From an uncultured Thermomicrobiales bacterium (lineage in GTDB: Bacteria > Chloroflexota > Chloroflexia > Thermomicrobiales > UBA6265): a stretch of DNA of 5,180 nt. The translations under genes and the position numbers were made by a program. Below are positions 1 through 5,180 of this stretch, one piece after another (the first letter of the stretch is position 1; each line of letters starts with the position of its first letter). The stretch lies in contig CADCWH010000098.1 in the NCBI GenBank assembly GCA_902806395.1, positions 1 to 5,180 of the forward strand, read 5' to 3'. The notes under the pieces are model-generated. The model searched no databases. It was not told where the DNA came from and saw only the letters and a list, made by a program, of their open reading frames with translations.

Positions 1-946
1 GGAGTGGCACGTCCACCACCCGGGCCGACCGGCGATCCAGGCAGGCCAAGGTCAGCACCTGAATCGCCCCTCGTCGCCGGAGCCAGCGGGCCAGGTGATC
101 GGCACTGAGCCCGGAGCTGACGATGCCGTGGACCACAAGCACTCGACGCCCGCACAGGTTCTGACCGGCGTCCTGGCGACCGGACGGATTGAGGATCGGA
201 GCCGCGCCGCGCCGGATCGTCACGCTGCCACCCGCGCTGGACAATCCCGTCGAGACGCGACGGACCGTGACGGTATCGGCCTCGAACGCGAGCCCGGCGG
301 TTCGCAGCATCGGAGAGAGGTCGTCGAGGACGCGCCGCCCGCCCGCACCGCAGGCTAGCAGGAGCGGGAGGGTCGCCGCATCATCTCCTAGGTCGTGGGC
401 GATGTCTCGGGCCATCTCACCCAGCCGCGCCACGATGGTTTCCCGGTCCAGGAGGGTCTCCCCCGTCTCACCGTCATCGAACCGGTTCCGACCGGCGTTG
501 GCCATGACCAGGCGCAAGTAGTCTCGCCGGTACAGCACCTTAATTTGGACGTTCGGGTACAGGGCGCGTAGGAGCCGGACCTTGCGGTGCTTGCGGGTGA
601 CGAGCCGCTGGCGCATCGTCGTCAACTCGACATAGAGTCGATGGTCGGGCAGATAGAAATCCGGCGTGATGAACTCGACCGGTCGCCGCTGGTCGTCCCA
701 CCGGATCGGGAATGTCGTGGGCTCGTACGACCATCGGACGCGATAGTCGGTAAGCATCTGGGCGAACGCGGTCTCGAACGGGTGAGCGAACGGTTCGTCC
801 GCCGCTCGTAACCGCGGCCGGAACGGCAAGTGAATCGGCTGCCAGTCCGCTCCCGGAACCTCCCACGGGTCGCTATGACCCGGTTCGCTGGAACTGATGA
901 TGTTCGACCCCAAGACGTCGCTGCGAAACCCCTCGGACATACCCAT
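1..946 (-). CDS. Nuclease-like domain fused to a degenerate HPRT-type phosphoribosyltransferase (3' end outside window)
   Basis: The minus-strand frame stays open from 946 to the window edge, giving 315 residues with no stop. Residues about 55-145 resemble a PD-(D/E)xK nuclease-type fold: FITPDFYLP (D96), then LYVELTTM (E107), then a basic stretch (RKHRKVRLL) and IKVLYRRDY. The usual catalytic lysine after the glutamate is a threonine. Residues about 165-315 follow the order of hypoxanthine phosphoribosyltransferases: LPLLLACGAGGRRVLDDL, a flap-like VSTGLSSAGGSVTI (231-244), the PRPP-loop equivalent VLVVHGIVSSGLS (269-281), and LACLDRRSARVVDVPL. Active HPRTs carry a V(E/D)D-I-x-D-T-G-x-T loop, so the acidic residues are lost here. 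I recall similar nuclease-like/HPRT fusions in GC-rich Chloroflexi and Actinobacteria, so the architecture is probably conserved. Purine salvage activity is doubtful; a nucleotide-binding or regulatory role is inference. The start may be ATG 946 or ATG 940 (two codons later); neither has a strong ribosome binding site. Confidence 0.82.
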   Translation of the reverse strand, partial: MGMSEGFRSDVLGSNIISSSEPGHSDPWEVPGADWQPIHLPFRPRLRAADEPFAHPFETAFAQMLTDYRVRWSYEPTTFPIRWDDQRRPVEFITPDFYLPDHRLYVELTTMRQRLVTRKHRKVRLLRALYPNVQIKVLYRRDYLRLVMANAGRNRFDDGETGETLLDRETIVARLGEMARDIAHDLGDDAATLPLLLACGAGGRRVLDDLSPMLRTAGLAFEADTVTVRRVSTGLSSAGGSVTIRRGAAPILNPSGRQDAGQNLCGRRVLVVHGIVSSGLSADHLARWLRRRGAIQVLTLACLDRRSARVVDVPL

Positions 947-988
947 CCCCGCGCCAGGTCTCGTCGGCGCTCGGCTCTCGTGATGCGC

Positions 989-1000
989 GGGGGCACCCCC
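989..1000. repeat. Short G5/C5 inverted repeat in the leader of the PRTase fusion gene
   Basis: The sequence GGGGGCACCCCC is a near-perfect palindrome just downstream of the candidate -10 box of the fusion gene, at about the predicted transcription start. As RNA only four pairs with a four-base loop could form, so it is better viewed as a possible protein-binding site or a chance feature. Confidence 0.25.
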
Positions 1001-1030
1001 ATTCTGGCACGGCTCCCTGACCCCTGACAA
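1001..1030 (-). promoter_or_regulatory. Candidate sigma70-type promoter for the PRTase fusion gene
   Basis: Read on the minus strand, TTGTCA (1025-1030) matches five of six -35 consensus bases. CAGAAT (1001-1006) matches four of six -10 bases, with an 18-base spacer. Transcription would begin near 994 and give a leader of about 50 bases. It lies in the 129-base gap between the cupin stop and the fusion gene start, so the two minus-strand genes need not share a transcript. Such matches arise by chance, so this is only a candidate. Confidence 0.3.
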
Positions 1031-1075
1031 CGGCCAAGCAGTCACTGTCTTGGGTCTCCGACGACCCGGTGCCGC

Positions 1076-1459
1076 CTAGCGACTCGCGTCCTCCGTCCCG
1101 CTACCTTCGTCGATCGTCAGCTGGCCCGGCAGCAGGATCGAGAGGTGCGTCATGTCCTGGCCCGGCCGAGCACCGTGCCAGTGGTGTTCGTTCGGCTCGA
1201 TCAGCACCACGTCACCGGCCTCGACCTCGATTTCCGTCTCATCCGTGGCGATGATGCCGTGCCCCGCTGTCACAACCAACACCTGTTCCGTAGTGTGGCG
1301 GTGCCAGCGATTCCGGGCGCCGTCCTGAAAGGTGACCGCCGTCACCCGCTGTGATGCGGCATGTGCCGAGGTGACCAGCTCTTGCCGGAGGACTGAACCG
1401 ACGAAGATCGGGGCGTTGTCCGGTGCGCCAGCGGCGTCGTCGATCGTGAATCGCTTCAT
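1076..1459 (-). CDS. Small metal-binding cupin, related to the cupin hydroxynitrile lyase / (R)-mandelonitrile lyase-like group
   Basis: The product is a 127-residue single-domain cupin. Motif 1 is GARNRWHRHTTEQVLVVTAG, with H53 and H55 as metal ligands and Q59 where many cupins have glutamate. Motif 2 is GDVVLIEPNEHHWHG, with H93 as the fourth ligand, followed by MTHLSI. The HxHxxxQ plus H ligand set and the HHWHGA-x-MTHL run resemble the manganese-type cupin hydroxynitrile lyases as I remember them. Most relatives of that group are annotated only as cupin proteins, so the substrate is unknown. Start ATG 1459 is chosen because an AGGAAGAG ribosome binding site (1464-1471) precedes it; an upstream in-frame ATG at 1516 would put that site inside the coding region. 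No signal peptide is visible, so it is probably cytoplasmic. The gene is divergent from the dihydrolipoyl dehydrogenase. Confidence 0.85.
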   Translation of the reverse strand: MKRFTIDDAAGAPDNAPIFVGSVLRQELVTSAHAASQRVTAVTFQDGARNRWHRHTTEQVLVVTAGHGIIATDETEIEVEAGDVVLIEPNEHHWHGARPGQDMTHLSILLPGQLTIDEGSGTEDASR

Positions 1460-1463
1460 GGTG

Positions 1464-1471
1464 CTCTTCCT
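1464..1471 (-). promoter_or_regulatory. Ribosome binding site that sets the cupin start
   Basis: On the minus strand AGGAAGAG lies four bases before ATG 1459, with its AGGA core eight bases away. This favours the 127-residue start (MKRF) over the longer 146-residue reading, whose extra N-terminus (MHGRAMARKRSDKLGRKST) shows no homology that I recognise. Confidence 0.6.
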
Positions 1472-1530
1472 ACCCAGTTTGTCCGAACGCTTGCGAGCCA
1501 TCGCCCTCCCGTGCATCGTCGCAGGGGCGG

Positions 1531-1558
1531 GGCCGCCGCGTCGCGCGTCGCGACGGCC
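1531..1558. repeat. Inverted repeat in the divergent cupin / lpdA intergenic region
   Basis: Ten-base arms (1531-1540 and 1549-1558) pair with one mismatch around an eight-base centre. On a minus-strand transcript the mismatch becomes a G-U pair, so a full stem could form in the cupin leader. The right half contains the perfect palindrome CGTCGCGACG (1546-1555). It lies just upstream of a TATACT box for lpdA, where an operator would be plausible. The GC-rich background makes chance repeats common. Confidence 0.3.
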
Positions 1559-1575
1559 GACCGTGTGCCGAGGGG

Positions 1576-1581
1576 TATACT
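1576..1581 (+). promoter_or_regulatory. Candidate -10 box (TATACT) upstream of lpdA
   Basis: TATACT differs from TATAAT at one base and is the most AT-rich hexamer in an otherwise GC-rich intergenic region. No convincing -35 element lies 16-18 bases upstream. Transcription would start near 1588, giving a leader of about 105 bases. The overlapping palindrome GTATAC (1575-1580) means the site could also serve a minus-strand start for the cupin. Confidence 0.35.
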
Positions 1582-1692
1582 TGTCCCGGATTTGACTGAC
1601 CGGTCGCTCCCCGATGCTTGAGAGGGATGCCGGTGAGGTCGTCGGCGTGACGGGTGTCTCGCCGCACGGTAAATGGGAGAACTGACGAGCAC

Positions 1693-3132
1693 ATGGCCGA
1701 GAACAATACGGGCGGCAACGGCGGTGCCGACGGGCGCCATTTCGACCTGGTGTTGCTGGGCGGCGGGACGGGTGGATACGTCGCCGCGATCCGGGCCAAG
1801 CAATTGGGGCTCAACGTCGCGGTGGTGGAGGAGATCAAGCTCGGTGGCACCTGCCTGCATCGGGGCTGCATCCCGACCAAGGCGATGTTGAAGTCGGCCG
1901 GCATCTTCGACGACGTCAAGTCGGCCGCCCAGTTCGGCGTGAATATCAGCGGCGATATCACGTTCGACTATGACACGGCGCTGGGTCGCTCACTCAAGGT
2001 GGTCGATACGCAATACAAGGGGCTAATGTACCTCTTCGACCGTAAGCACAAGATCCCGGTCTTCATGGGTCGGGGGCGACTCCTTGACGCCCACACGGTC
2101 GGGGTCACCCCGAACGACGGCGGGGCACCGTTCAGCCTGACCGGCACCAATGTGATCATCAACACCGGCTCACGGCCCCGGCCGATCGAGGGAGTTCCGT
2201 ACGACGGCGTCCGGGTCATCAACTCGGACCACGCGGTGGTCCTCGATCACCTGCCGAAGAGTTTCATCATCCGGGGTGGCGGCGCGACCGGCGTCGAGTG
2301 GGCCTCGATCTATCACCGGTACGGCTCCAAGGTCAGCCTGGTCGGCCGGATCGTGCCTTCCGAGGACAAGGAAGTCAGCGACCATCTGACCAAGTCGTTC
2401 CAGCGCCAGAAGATGGACCTGGTCCTCGATGCTCGGCCGACCGCCGATGACATCGATGTCAAGGCCGATGGGGTCTCGATGCGGGTCACGGATGGCAAGG
2501 GCAAAGAGCGAGTCATCGACGCCGAAGTCCTGTTGGTCGCCATCGGCCGCCAGGGCAACGTGGAGGATATCGGGCTGGAGACGGTCGGGATCACGACAGA
2601 GAAGGGCTACATCCCGGTCGATCCGATGCTGCGGACTAATGTCCCCAACGTCTACGCCATCGGCGACGTGAACGGTCAGCAACTCCTGGCCCACACCGCG
2701 ATGCACATGGGCATCATCGCCGTCGAGCATATCTGCGGCTTGGATCCCTACCCGCTCGACATCCTGAACTCGCCCTCCTGCACCTACTGTGAGCCGGAGA
2801 TCGGCAGCGTCGGCCTCACCGAGCAGCAGGCACGGGACCTCGGTCACGAGGTCAAGGTCGGCCGATTCCCGATGCGGCCCAACGCCAAAGCCCTGATCGA
2901 GGGCCACGCCGATGGCTTCACCAAGATGGTGGCCGACGCCGAGACTGACGACCTGCTCGGGGTCCACATCATCGGTCCCCACGCGACCGAACTCATCGCC
3001 GAGGCTGGGCTGGGCAAATTGCTCCAGACCAGCGTCACCGAGATCGCTATGGCAGTCCACCCCCACCCGACCGTTTCCGAGGTGATGGGCGAAGCGGCCC
3101 TCGATCTCCTGGGCCACGCCATCCATATCTAA
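1693..3132 (+). CDS. lpdA: Dihydrolipoyl dehydrogenase (E3 component)
   Basis: This 479-residue flavoprotein reoxidises dihydrolipoamide on 2-oxoacid dehydrogenase or glycine-cleavage complexes, passing electrons through FAD to NAD+. Its motifs are in the expected order: FAD-binding LLGGGTGGYVAA (21-32), redox disulphide GGTCLHRGCIPTK with C54 and C59, dinucleotide-binding GGGATGVEWA (195-204), second FAD motif TNVPNVYAIGDV (315-326), dimerisation-domain PEIGSVGLTE (368-377), and the catalytic His-Glu pair HPHPTVSE (H458, E463). Length is typical. ATG 1693 is preferred; GGGAGA (1675-1680) lies 12 bases upstream, a rather long spacing. An in-frame GTG at 1654 would add 13 residues with no clear ribosome binding site. 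Two oddities are VSLVGRI (214-220), where E3 enzymes normally have an acidic residue after the second strand of the NAD domain, and an extra SCTYC pair (C363, C366). No E1 or E2 gene is adjacent, so its complex is unknown. Confidence 0.95.
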   Translation: MAENNTGGNGGADGRHFDLVLLGGGTGGYVAAIRAKQLGLNVAVVEEIKLGGTCLHRGCIPTKAMLKSAGIFDDVKSAAQFGVNISGDITFDYDTALGRSLKVVDTQYKGLMYLFDRKHKIPVFMGRGRLLDAHTVGVTPNDGGAPFSLTGTNVIINTGSRPRPIEGVPYDGVRVINSDHAVVLDHLPKSFIIRGGGATGVEWASIYHRYGSKVSLVGRIVPSEDKEVSDHLTKSFQRQKMDLVLDARPTADDIDVKADGVSMRVTDGKGKERVIDAEVLLVAIGRQGNVEDIGLETVGITTEKGYIPVDPMLRTNVPNVYAIGDVNGQQLLAHTAMHMGIIAVEHICGLDPYPLDILNSPSCTYCEPEIGSVGLTEQQARDLGHEVKVGRFPMRPNAKALIEGHADGFTKMVADAETDDLLGVHIIGPHATELIAEAGLGKLLQTSVTEIAMAVHPHPTVSEVMGEAALDLLGHAIHI

Positions 3133-3145
3133 TTCCAGCGAGATT

Positions 3146-3203
3146 CCGGCGGGGCCGGCGGAGAGCGGCCCTGTCCCGCCGTACCCCACCGTGGCCCCGC
3201 CGG
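3146..3203 (+). terminator. Long inverted repeat downstream of lpdA, possible terminator or attenuator
   Basis: Perfect 11-base arms (CCGGCGGGGCC at 3146-3156, GGCCCCGCCGG at 3193-3203) flank a 36-base loop and begin 14 bases after the lpdA stop. The loop also contains GGCGG (3157-3161) and CCGCC (3176-3180), so alternative stems are possible. No T-run follows, so it is not a classic intrinsic terminator; it could protect the 3' end of the lpdA transcript or work with Rho. Confidence 0.4.
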
Positions 3204-3243
3204 GTCTACCGTCCGACGGGGCATCAGTGTATCGGGGGACCGC

Positions 3244-3765
3244 GTGCGAATGACGCCGATCATCGCGGGGATCTCTGCCCGCTTGCGCGGGGTCGACCCG
3301 CGTGCCGCAGCGTTGGCCGGGATCGTCTCTTCTGTCGCCTACGCGGCCGTGATGGAGTTCGATCGCCGGGTGACCGGCAGCAGGGTGGATGACCTTATCC
3401 TGGTGGGTCGCCCATTCGTTCCCGGTCGGCCCGACCTGGCGCGGAAGGTGGGAGCGATCGTCCACCTGGCGAACGGGACCTCTCTGGCCCTGGCCTACGC
3501 GGCATTCGGGCACGATCGTCTGCCAGGTCCGGCTTGGCTCCGGGGCGCGGTGTTCCTCAACATCGAGAACCTGGTCCTCTACCCCGTCATGGTCCTCGAC
3601 CGCTACCACCCAGCCGTGCGGGACGGCCAACTCCAGTCGTACTGGTCGTGGCCGTCGTTCGCCGAGTCGATCCCGCCGCATGTCGCCTATGGGCTCTGCA
3701 TTGGACCCCTGTATGGGGCCCTGCGCCGTGAGTCGGCTTCCGCGGCATCCGGAGACGCTGGATGA
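3244..3765 (+). CDS. Predicted four-helix integral membrane protein of unknown function
   Basis: I do not recognise the family. The 173-residue product has four likely membrane segments, at about residues 20-38 (AAALAGIVSSVAYAAVMEF), 69-88 (VGAIVHLANGTSLALAYAAF), 99-118 (GAVFLNIENLVLYPVMVLD) and 143-160 (IPPHVAYGLCIGPLYGAL). Polar or charged residues lie in or beside these helices: E38, H74, N77, N106, E108 and H146. This suggests ligand, ion or cofactor contacts rather than a plain anchor. A loop rich in aromatics (QSYWSWPSF, 131-139) joins helices 3 and 4. GGGGGA (3234-3239) precedes GTG 3244 by four bases and the in-frame ATG 3250 by ten, so either start is possible. Its TGA overlaps the ATG of the next gene, which points to coupled translation and a shared role at the membrane with the exported propeller protein. 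Confidence 0.75.
   Translation: MRMTPIIAGISARLRGVDPRAAALAGIVSSVAYAAVMEFDRRVTGSRVDDLILVGRPFVPGRPDLARKVGAIVHLANGTSLALAYAAFGHDRLPGPAWLRGAVFLNIENLVLYPVMVLDRYHPAVRDGQLQSYWSWPSFAESIPPHVAYGLCIGPLYGALRRESASAASGDAG
3751..3765 (+). promoter_or_regulatory. Ribosome binding site and ATGA start-stop overlap coupling two genes
   Basis: GGAGA (3751-3755) sits six bases before ATG 3762, and that ATG shares bases with the TGA (3763-3765) of the membrane protein gene. This four-base overlap is a standard arrangement for translational coupling and fixes the start of the propeller gene. Confidence 0.7.
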
Positions 3766-4913
3766 CCGCCGTTGACCCCCTTCGCACCGGTCGCCGGTCC
3801 CTCTTCGCGGCCGTGGCGGGCGGCGCGGCCGTTCACCTCGCCGCACGATCCGCGGCGTCCAAGGGCGGATTCGCGGGCGCGCCGGCAGCGTCTCCGGCCC
3901 TTTCAGACCGGACCGCTGCGGTGACGCTGGTCGCGACCGGTTTAGTGAACCCGCGTGGCATGGCCTTCCGCCCCGACGGGACGCTCCTCGTCGCGATCGG
4001 CGGCAAAGCCGGCCCCAATGCCGGCGTGGTCGAGGTCACCGATGGCTGCCCGCGGGTGATCGTCGATGGTCTGCCGACGGCCAGGGTAGCTTTCCGAGCC
4101 ATCGCCGGCGTCTCGGACCTGGCGGTGCTCGACGGGCGGACCTTCCTGCTCCTCGCGGGCGGGAATGCCGAAGGGGGCACCCCGCCGAACGGGATCTATG
4201 AGTTCGACGACGACGGCGCGGTAACCCTGCTCGCCGACCTGAGCACGTTTATCCGTGATAATCCGGTCGCCGAAGTACCCGCCGACTACGACGCCGACGG
4301 ACAACCGTACGCCTTGGCAGTGGAGCCCCGAGGGGACGGCTTCCTGGTCACCGAAGGCAACAGTAACCAGTTGTTGCGCGTGTCGGTTTCCGACGGGTCG
4401 ATCGAACGCATTGCCGACCTCTCGAGTGGGCACCCGATACCGACCGGCTTGGCCGTGGACGATGAGGGGGCAGTTCACGTCGCGTACTTCACGGCTGCCC
4501 CCTACGAGGAAGGGACCGCGCGGGTCGTGCGCATCCTGCCGGACGGCATGGTCAGCGATGTCTGGCGTGGGCTCTCGCTGGTGATCGACCTGGCATTCGG
4601 CCCCGACGGGACGTTGTGGGCGCTGGAGATGGCGACCGGGCATGGCGACGACCCGGGTGCGATCCGGTCCGGCACCGGTCGAGTCGTTCGGCGAGGTGCC
4701 GACGGAGACTCGATCGAGGTCGCAACCGGGCTCGAGCTGCCGACGCGGATGCGGTTTGCGTCGGACGGCGCCCTCTATGTCAGTGGCCCGGCATTCGGAG
4801 CGGATGACGGCGAGGGTTGGGTCATCCGCCACGAGCCTGTCGTGGCAGAAAGCCGGCCCATCGCGACTCCCGCGATCACCTCGCTGACTCGCTCAGGAGA
4901 GTGCCCGACCTGA
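3762..4913 (+). CDS. Exported ScyD/ScyE-family beta-propeller protein
   Basis: The 383-residue product starts with TGRRSLFAAVAGGAAVHLA (9-27), a twin-arginine-like signal (R11, R12) with a short hydrophobic core, so export to the cell surface or outside is likely. From about residue 55 the chain carries repeated propeller-type strands: LVNPRGMAFRPDGTLLVAIG (61-80), YALAVEPRGDGFLVTEGNSN (183-202), IPTGLAVDDEGAVHVAYF (226-243), VIDLAFGPDGTLWALEM (274-290) and LPTRMRFASDGALYVSG (326-342). The order and the QPYALAV, EGNSNQLLRV and PTGLAVD phrases fit the ScyD/ScyE family. That family is named from cyanobacterial scytonemin clusters but is widespread in bacteria that make no scytonemin; its biochemical role there is unknown. 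No scytonemin biosynthesis gene is visible here. Only two cysteines occur (C96 and C381, the latter three residues from the end). The gene is coupled to the upstream membrane protein. Confidence 0.85.
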   Translation: MTAVDPLRTGRRSLFAAVAGGAAVHLAARSAASKGGFAGAPAASPALSDRTAAVTLVATGLVNPRGMAFRPDGTLLVAIGGKAGPNAGVVEVTDGCPRVIVDGLPTARVAFRAIAGVSDLAVLDGRTFLLLAGGNAEGGTPPNGIYEFDDDGAVTLLADLSTFIRDNPVAEVPADYDADGQPYALAVEPRGDGFLVTEGNSNQLLRVSVSDGSIERIADLSSGHPIPTGLAVDDEGAVHVAYFTAAPYEEGTARVVRILPDGMVSDVWRGLSLVIDLAFGPDGTLWALEMATGHGDDPGAIRSGTGRVVRRGADGDSIEVATGLELPTRMRFASDGALYVSGPAFGADDGEGWVIRHEPVVAESRPIATPAITSLTRSGECPT

Positions 4914-4991
4914 CAGGGGTCGCCGACCGTGGGCAGGGTCCGGACGGCCAGAAACGGTTATCCCCGGCCCGTTCCACCGAAGCCCGCCGGA
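4914..4991. other. Short convergent intergenic gap
   Basis: These 78 bases separate the convergent propeller and histidine kinase genes. They contain the small palindrome GTCCGGAC (4938-4945) but no stem followed by a T-run on either strand, so I see no clear intrinsic terminator for either gene. Confidence 0.5.
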
Positions 4992-5180
4992 TCAGATCTT
5001 GGTCTCCACGTTGTCTGGAGTCTCCTGCGGGCCATCCGATCGCACGGGCAAGCGGACCGTGAAGGTTGACCCGCGGCCGATTTCGCTCGCGACCTCGATC
5101 GACCCTCCGTGGAGGCGGATCAGGGCCGCTGAACCGGCCAAGCCGATCCCGGACCCCCGGATGGTGCCGACGTTGGTCCC
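4992..5180 (-). CDS. Sensor histidine kinase, C-terminal end of the ATP-binding domain (5' part outside window)
   Basis: The minus-strand frame is open from the right edge to a TGA at 4992-4994 and gives 62 residues. They contain the G2 box of the HATPase_c domain (RGSGIGLAGSAALIRLHGG, residues 8-26), then SIEVASEIGRGSTFTVRLPV (27-46), which matches the closing strands of histidine kinase catalytic domains. A hydrophilic tail of about 16 residues ending ETKI follows. Such kinases autophosphorylate a histidine and pass the phosphate to a response regulator; the sensor, the H-box and any partner regulator lie outside the window, so the signal cannot be stated. The gene converges on the propeller gene, so co-transcription with it is excluded. 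Confidence 0.9.
   Translation of the reverse strand, partial: GTNVGTIRGSGIGLAGSAALIRLHGGSIEVASEIGRGSTFTVRLPVRSDGPQETPDNVETKI

Noticed and set aside
95..521. Plus-strand open frames of 87 and 110 codons at the left edge
   Set aside because: They lie opposite the PRTase domain of the fusion gene and consist mostly of Arg, Ser, Ala and Pro.
540..1002. Minus-strand open frames of 108 and 126 codons
   Set aside because: They overlap the nuclease-like part of the fusion gene in other frames; the frame starting at 946 carries the coherent protein-like sequence.
1654..1692. Longer lpdA start at GTG 1654
   Set aside because: It would add 13 residues (MSRRTVNGRTDEH) with no well-placed ribosome binding site; ATG 1693 gives a typical E3 N-terminus.
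1456..1961. Minus-strand open frames of 134 and 163 codons across the cupin/lpdA intergenic region
   Set aside because: They run antisense into the FAD-binding start of lpdA and have no recognisable features.
3209..3219. Small palindrome CCGTC-C-GACGG before the membrane protein gene
   Set aside because: The one-base centre cannot form a hairpin, and such short GC palindromes are common by chance here.
2170..3846. A 558-codon open frame on the minus strand opposite lpdA and the membrane protein gene
   Set aside because: It is antisense to the clearly real lpdA, spans the intergenic gap, and its translation is low-complexity Asp/Arg/Gly/His/Val-rich with no recognisable motif. Long antisense open frames are expected in GC-rich genes.
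3942..4832. A 296-codon open frame on the minus strand opposite the propeller gene
   Set aside because: It is antisense to a gene with family-specific motifs, and its product shows no domain or ribosome binding site that I can support.
1..5180. CRISPR array, tRNA, rRNA, insertion sequence or prophage
   Set aside because: I saw no regularly spaced direct repeats, cloverleaf-like segments, transposase motifs or phage genes on either strand.

Overview
The window is GC-rich bacterial chromosomal DNA, with strong G/C preference at third codon positions and short intergenic gaps. It looks like a GC-rich Chloroflexota (Thermomicrobia-like) or deep actinobacterial genome. That placement is inference, resting on gene styles remembered from those groups: a nuclease-like domain fused to a phosphoribosyltransferase (PRTase), a ScyD/ScyE propeller protein, and a histidine kinase tail of the GSGIGLA type. 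No rRNA, tRNA, CRISPR array, insertion sequence or phage gene is visible.

Layout. From the left edge to 946, on the minus strand, lies a gene whose 3' end is cut off by the window. It joins a PD-(D/E)xK-like domain to a HPRT-like PRTase domain with altered active-site motifs. Upstream of it, also on the minus strand, is a small metal-type cupin (1076-1459). A 233-base divergent intergenic region separates the cupin from a complete dihydrolipoyl dehydrogenase (1693-3132, plus strand). An inverted repeat follows (3146-3203). Next is a two-gene plus-strand unit: a predicted four-helix membrane protein (3244-3765) whose stop codon overlaps the start of an exported ScyD/ScyE-family beta-propeller protein (3762-4913). 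At the right edge, on the minus strand and convergent with that unit, is the C-terminal end of a sensor histidine kinase (4992-5180).

How the genes relate. The window does not form one obvious pathway. The dehydrogenase is a stand-alone E3 gene with no E1, E2 or glycine-cleavage partner visible. The clearest functional link is the translationally coupled membrane protein and propeller protein. The strongest leads are the nuclease-PRTase fusion with degenerate PRPP-loop and flap motifs, and the dehydrogenase whose NAD-binding domain lacks the usual acidic residue after its second strand.
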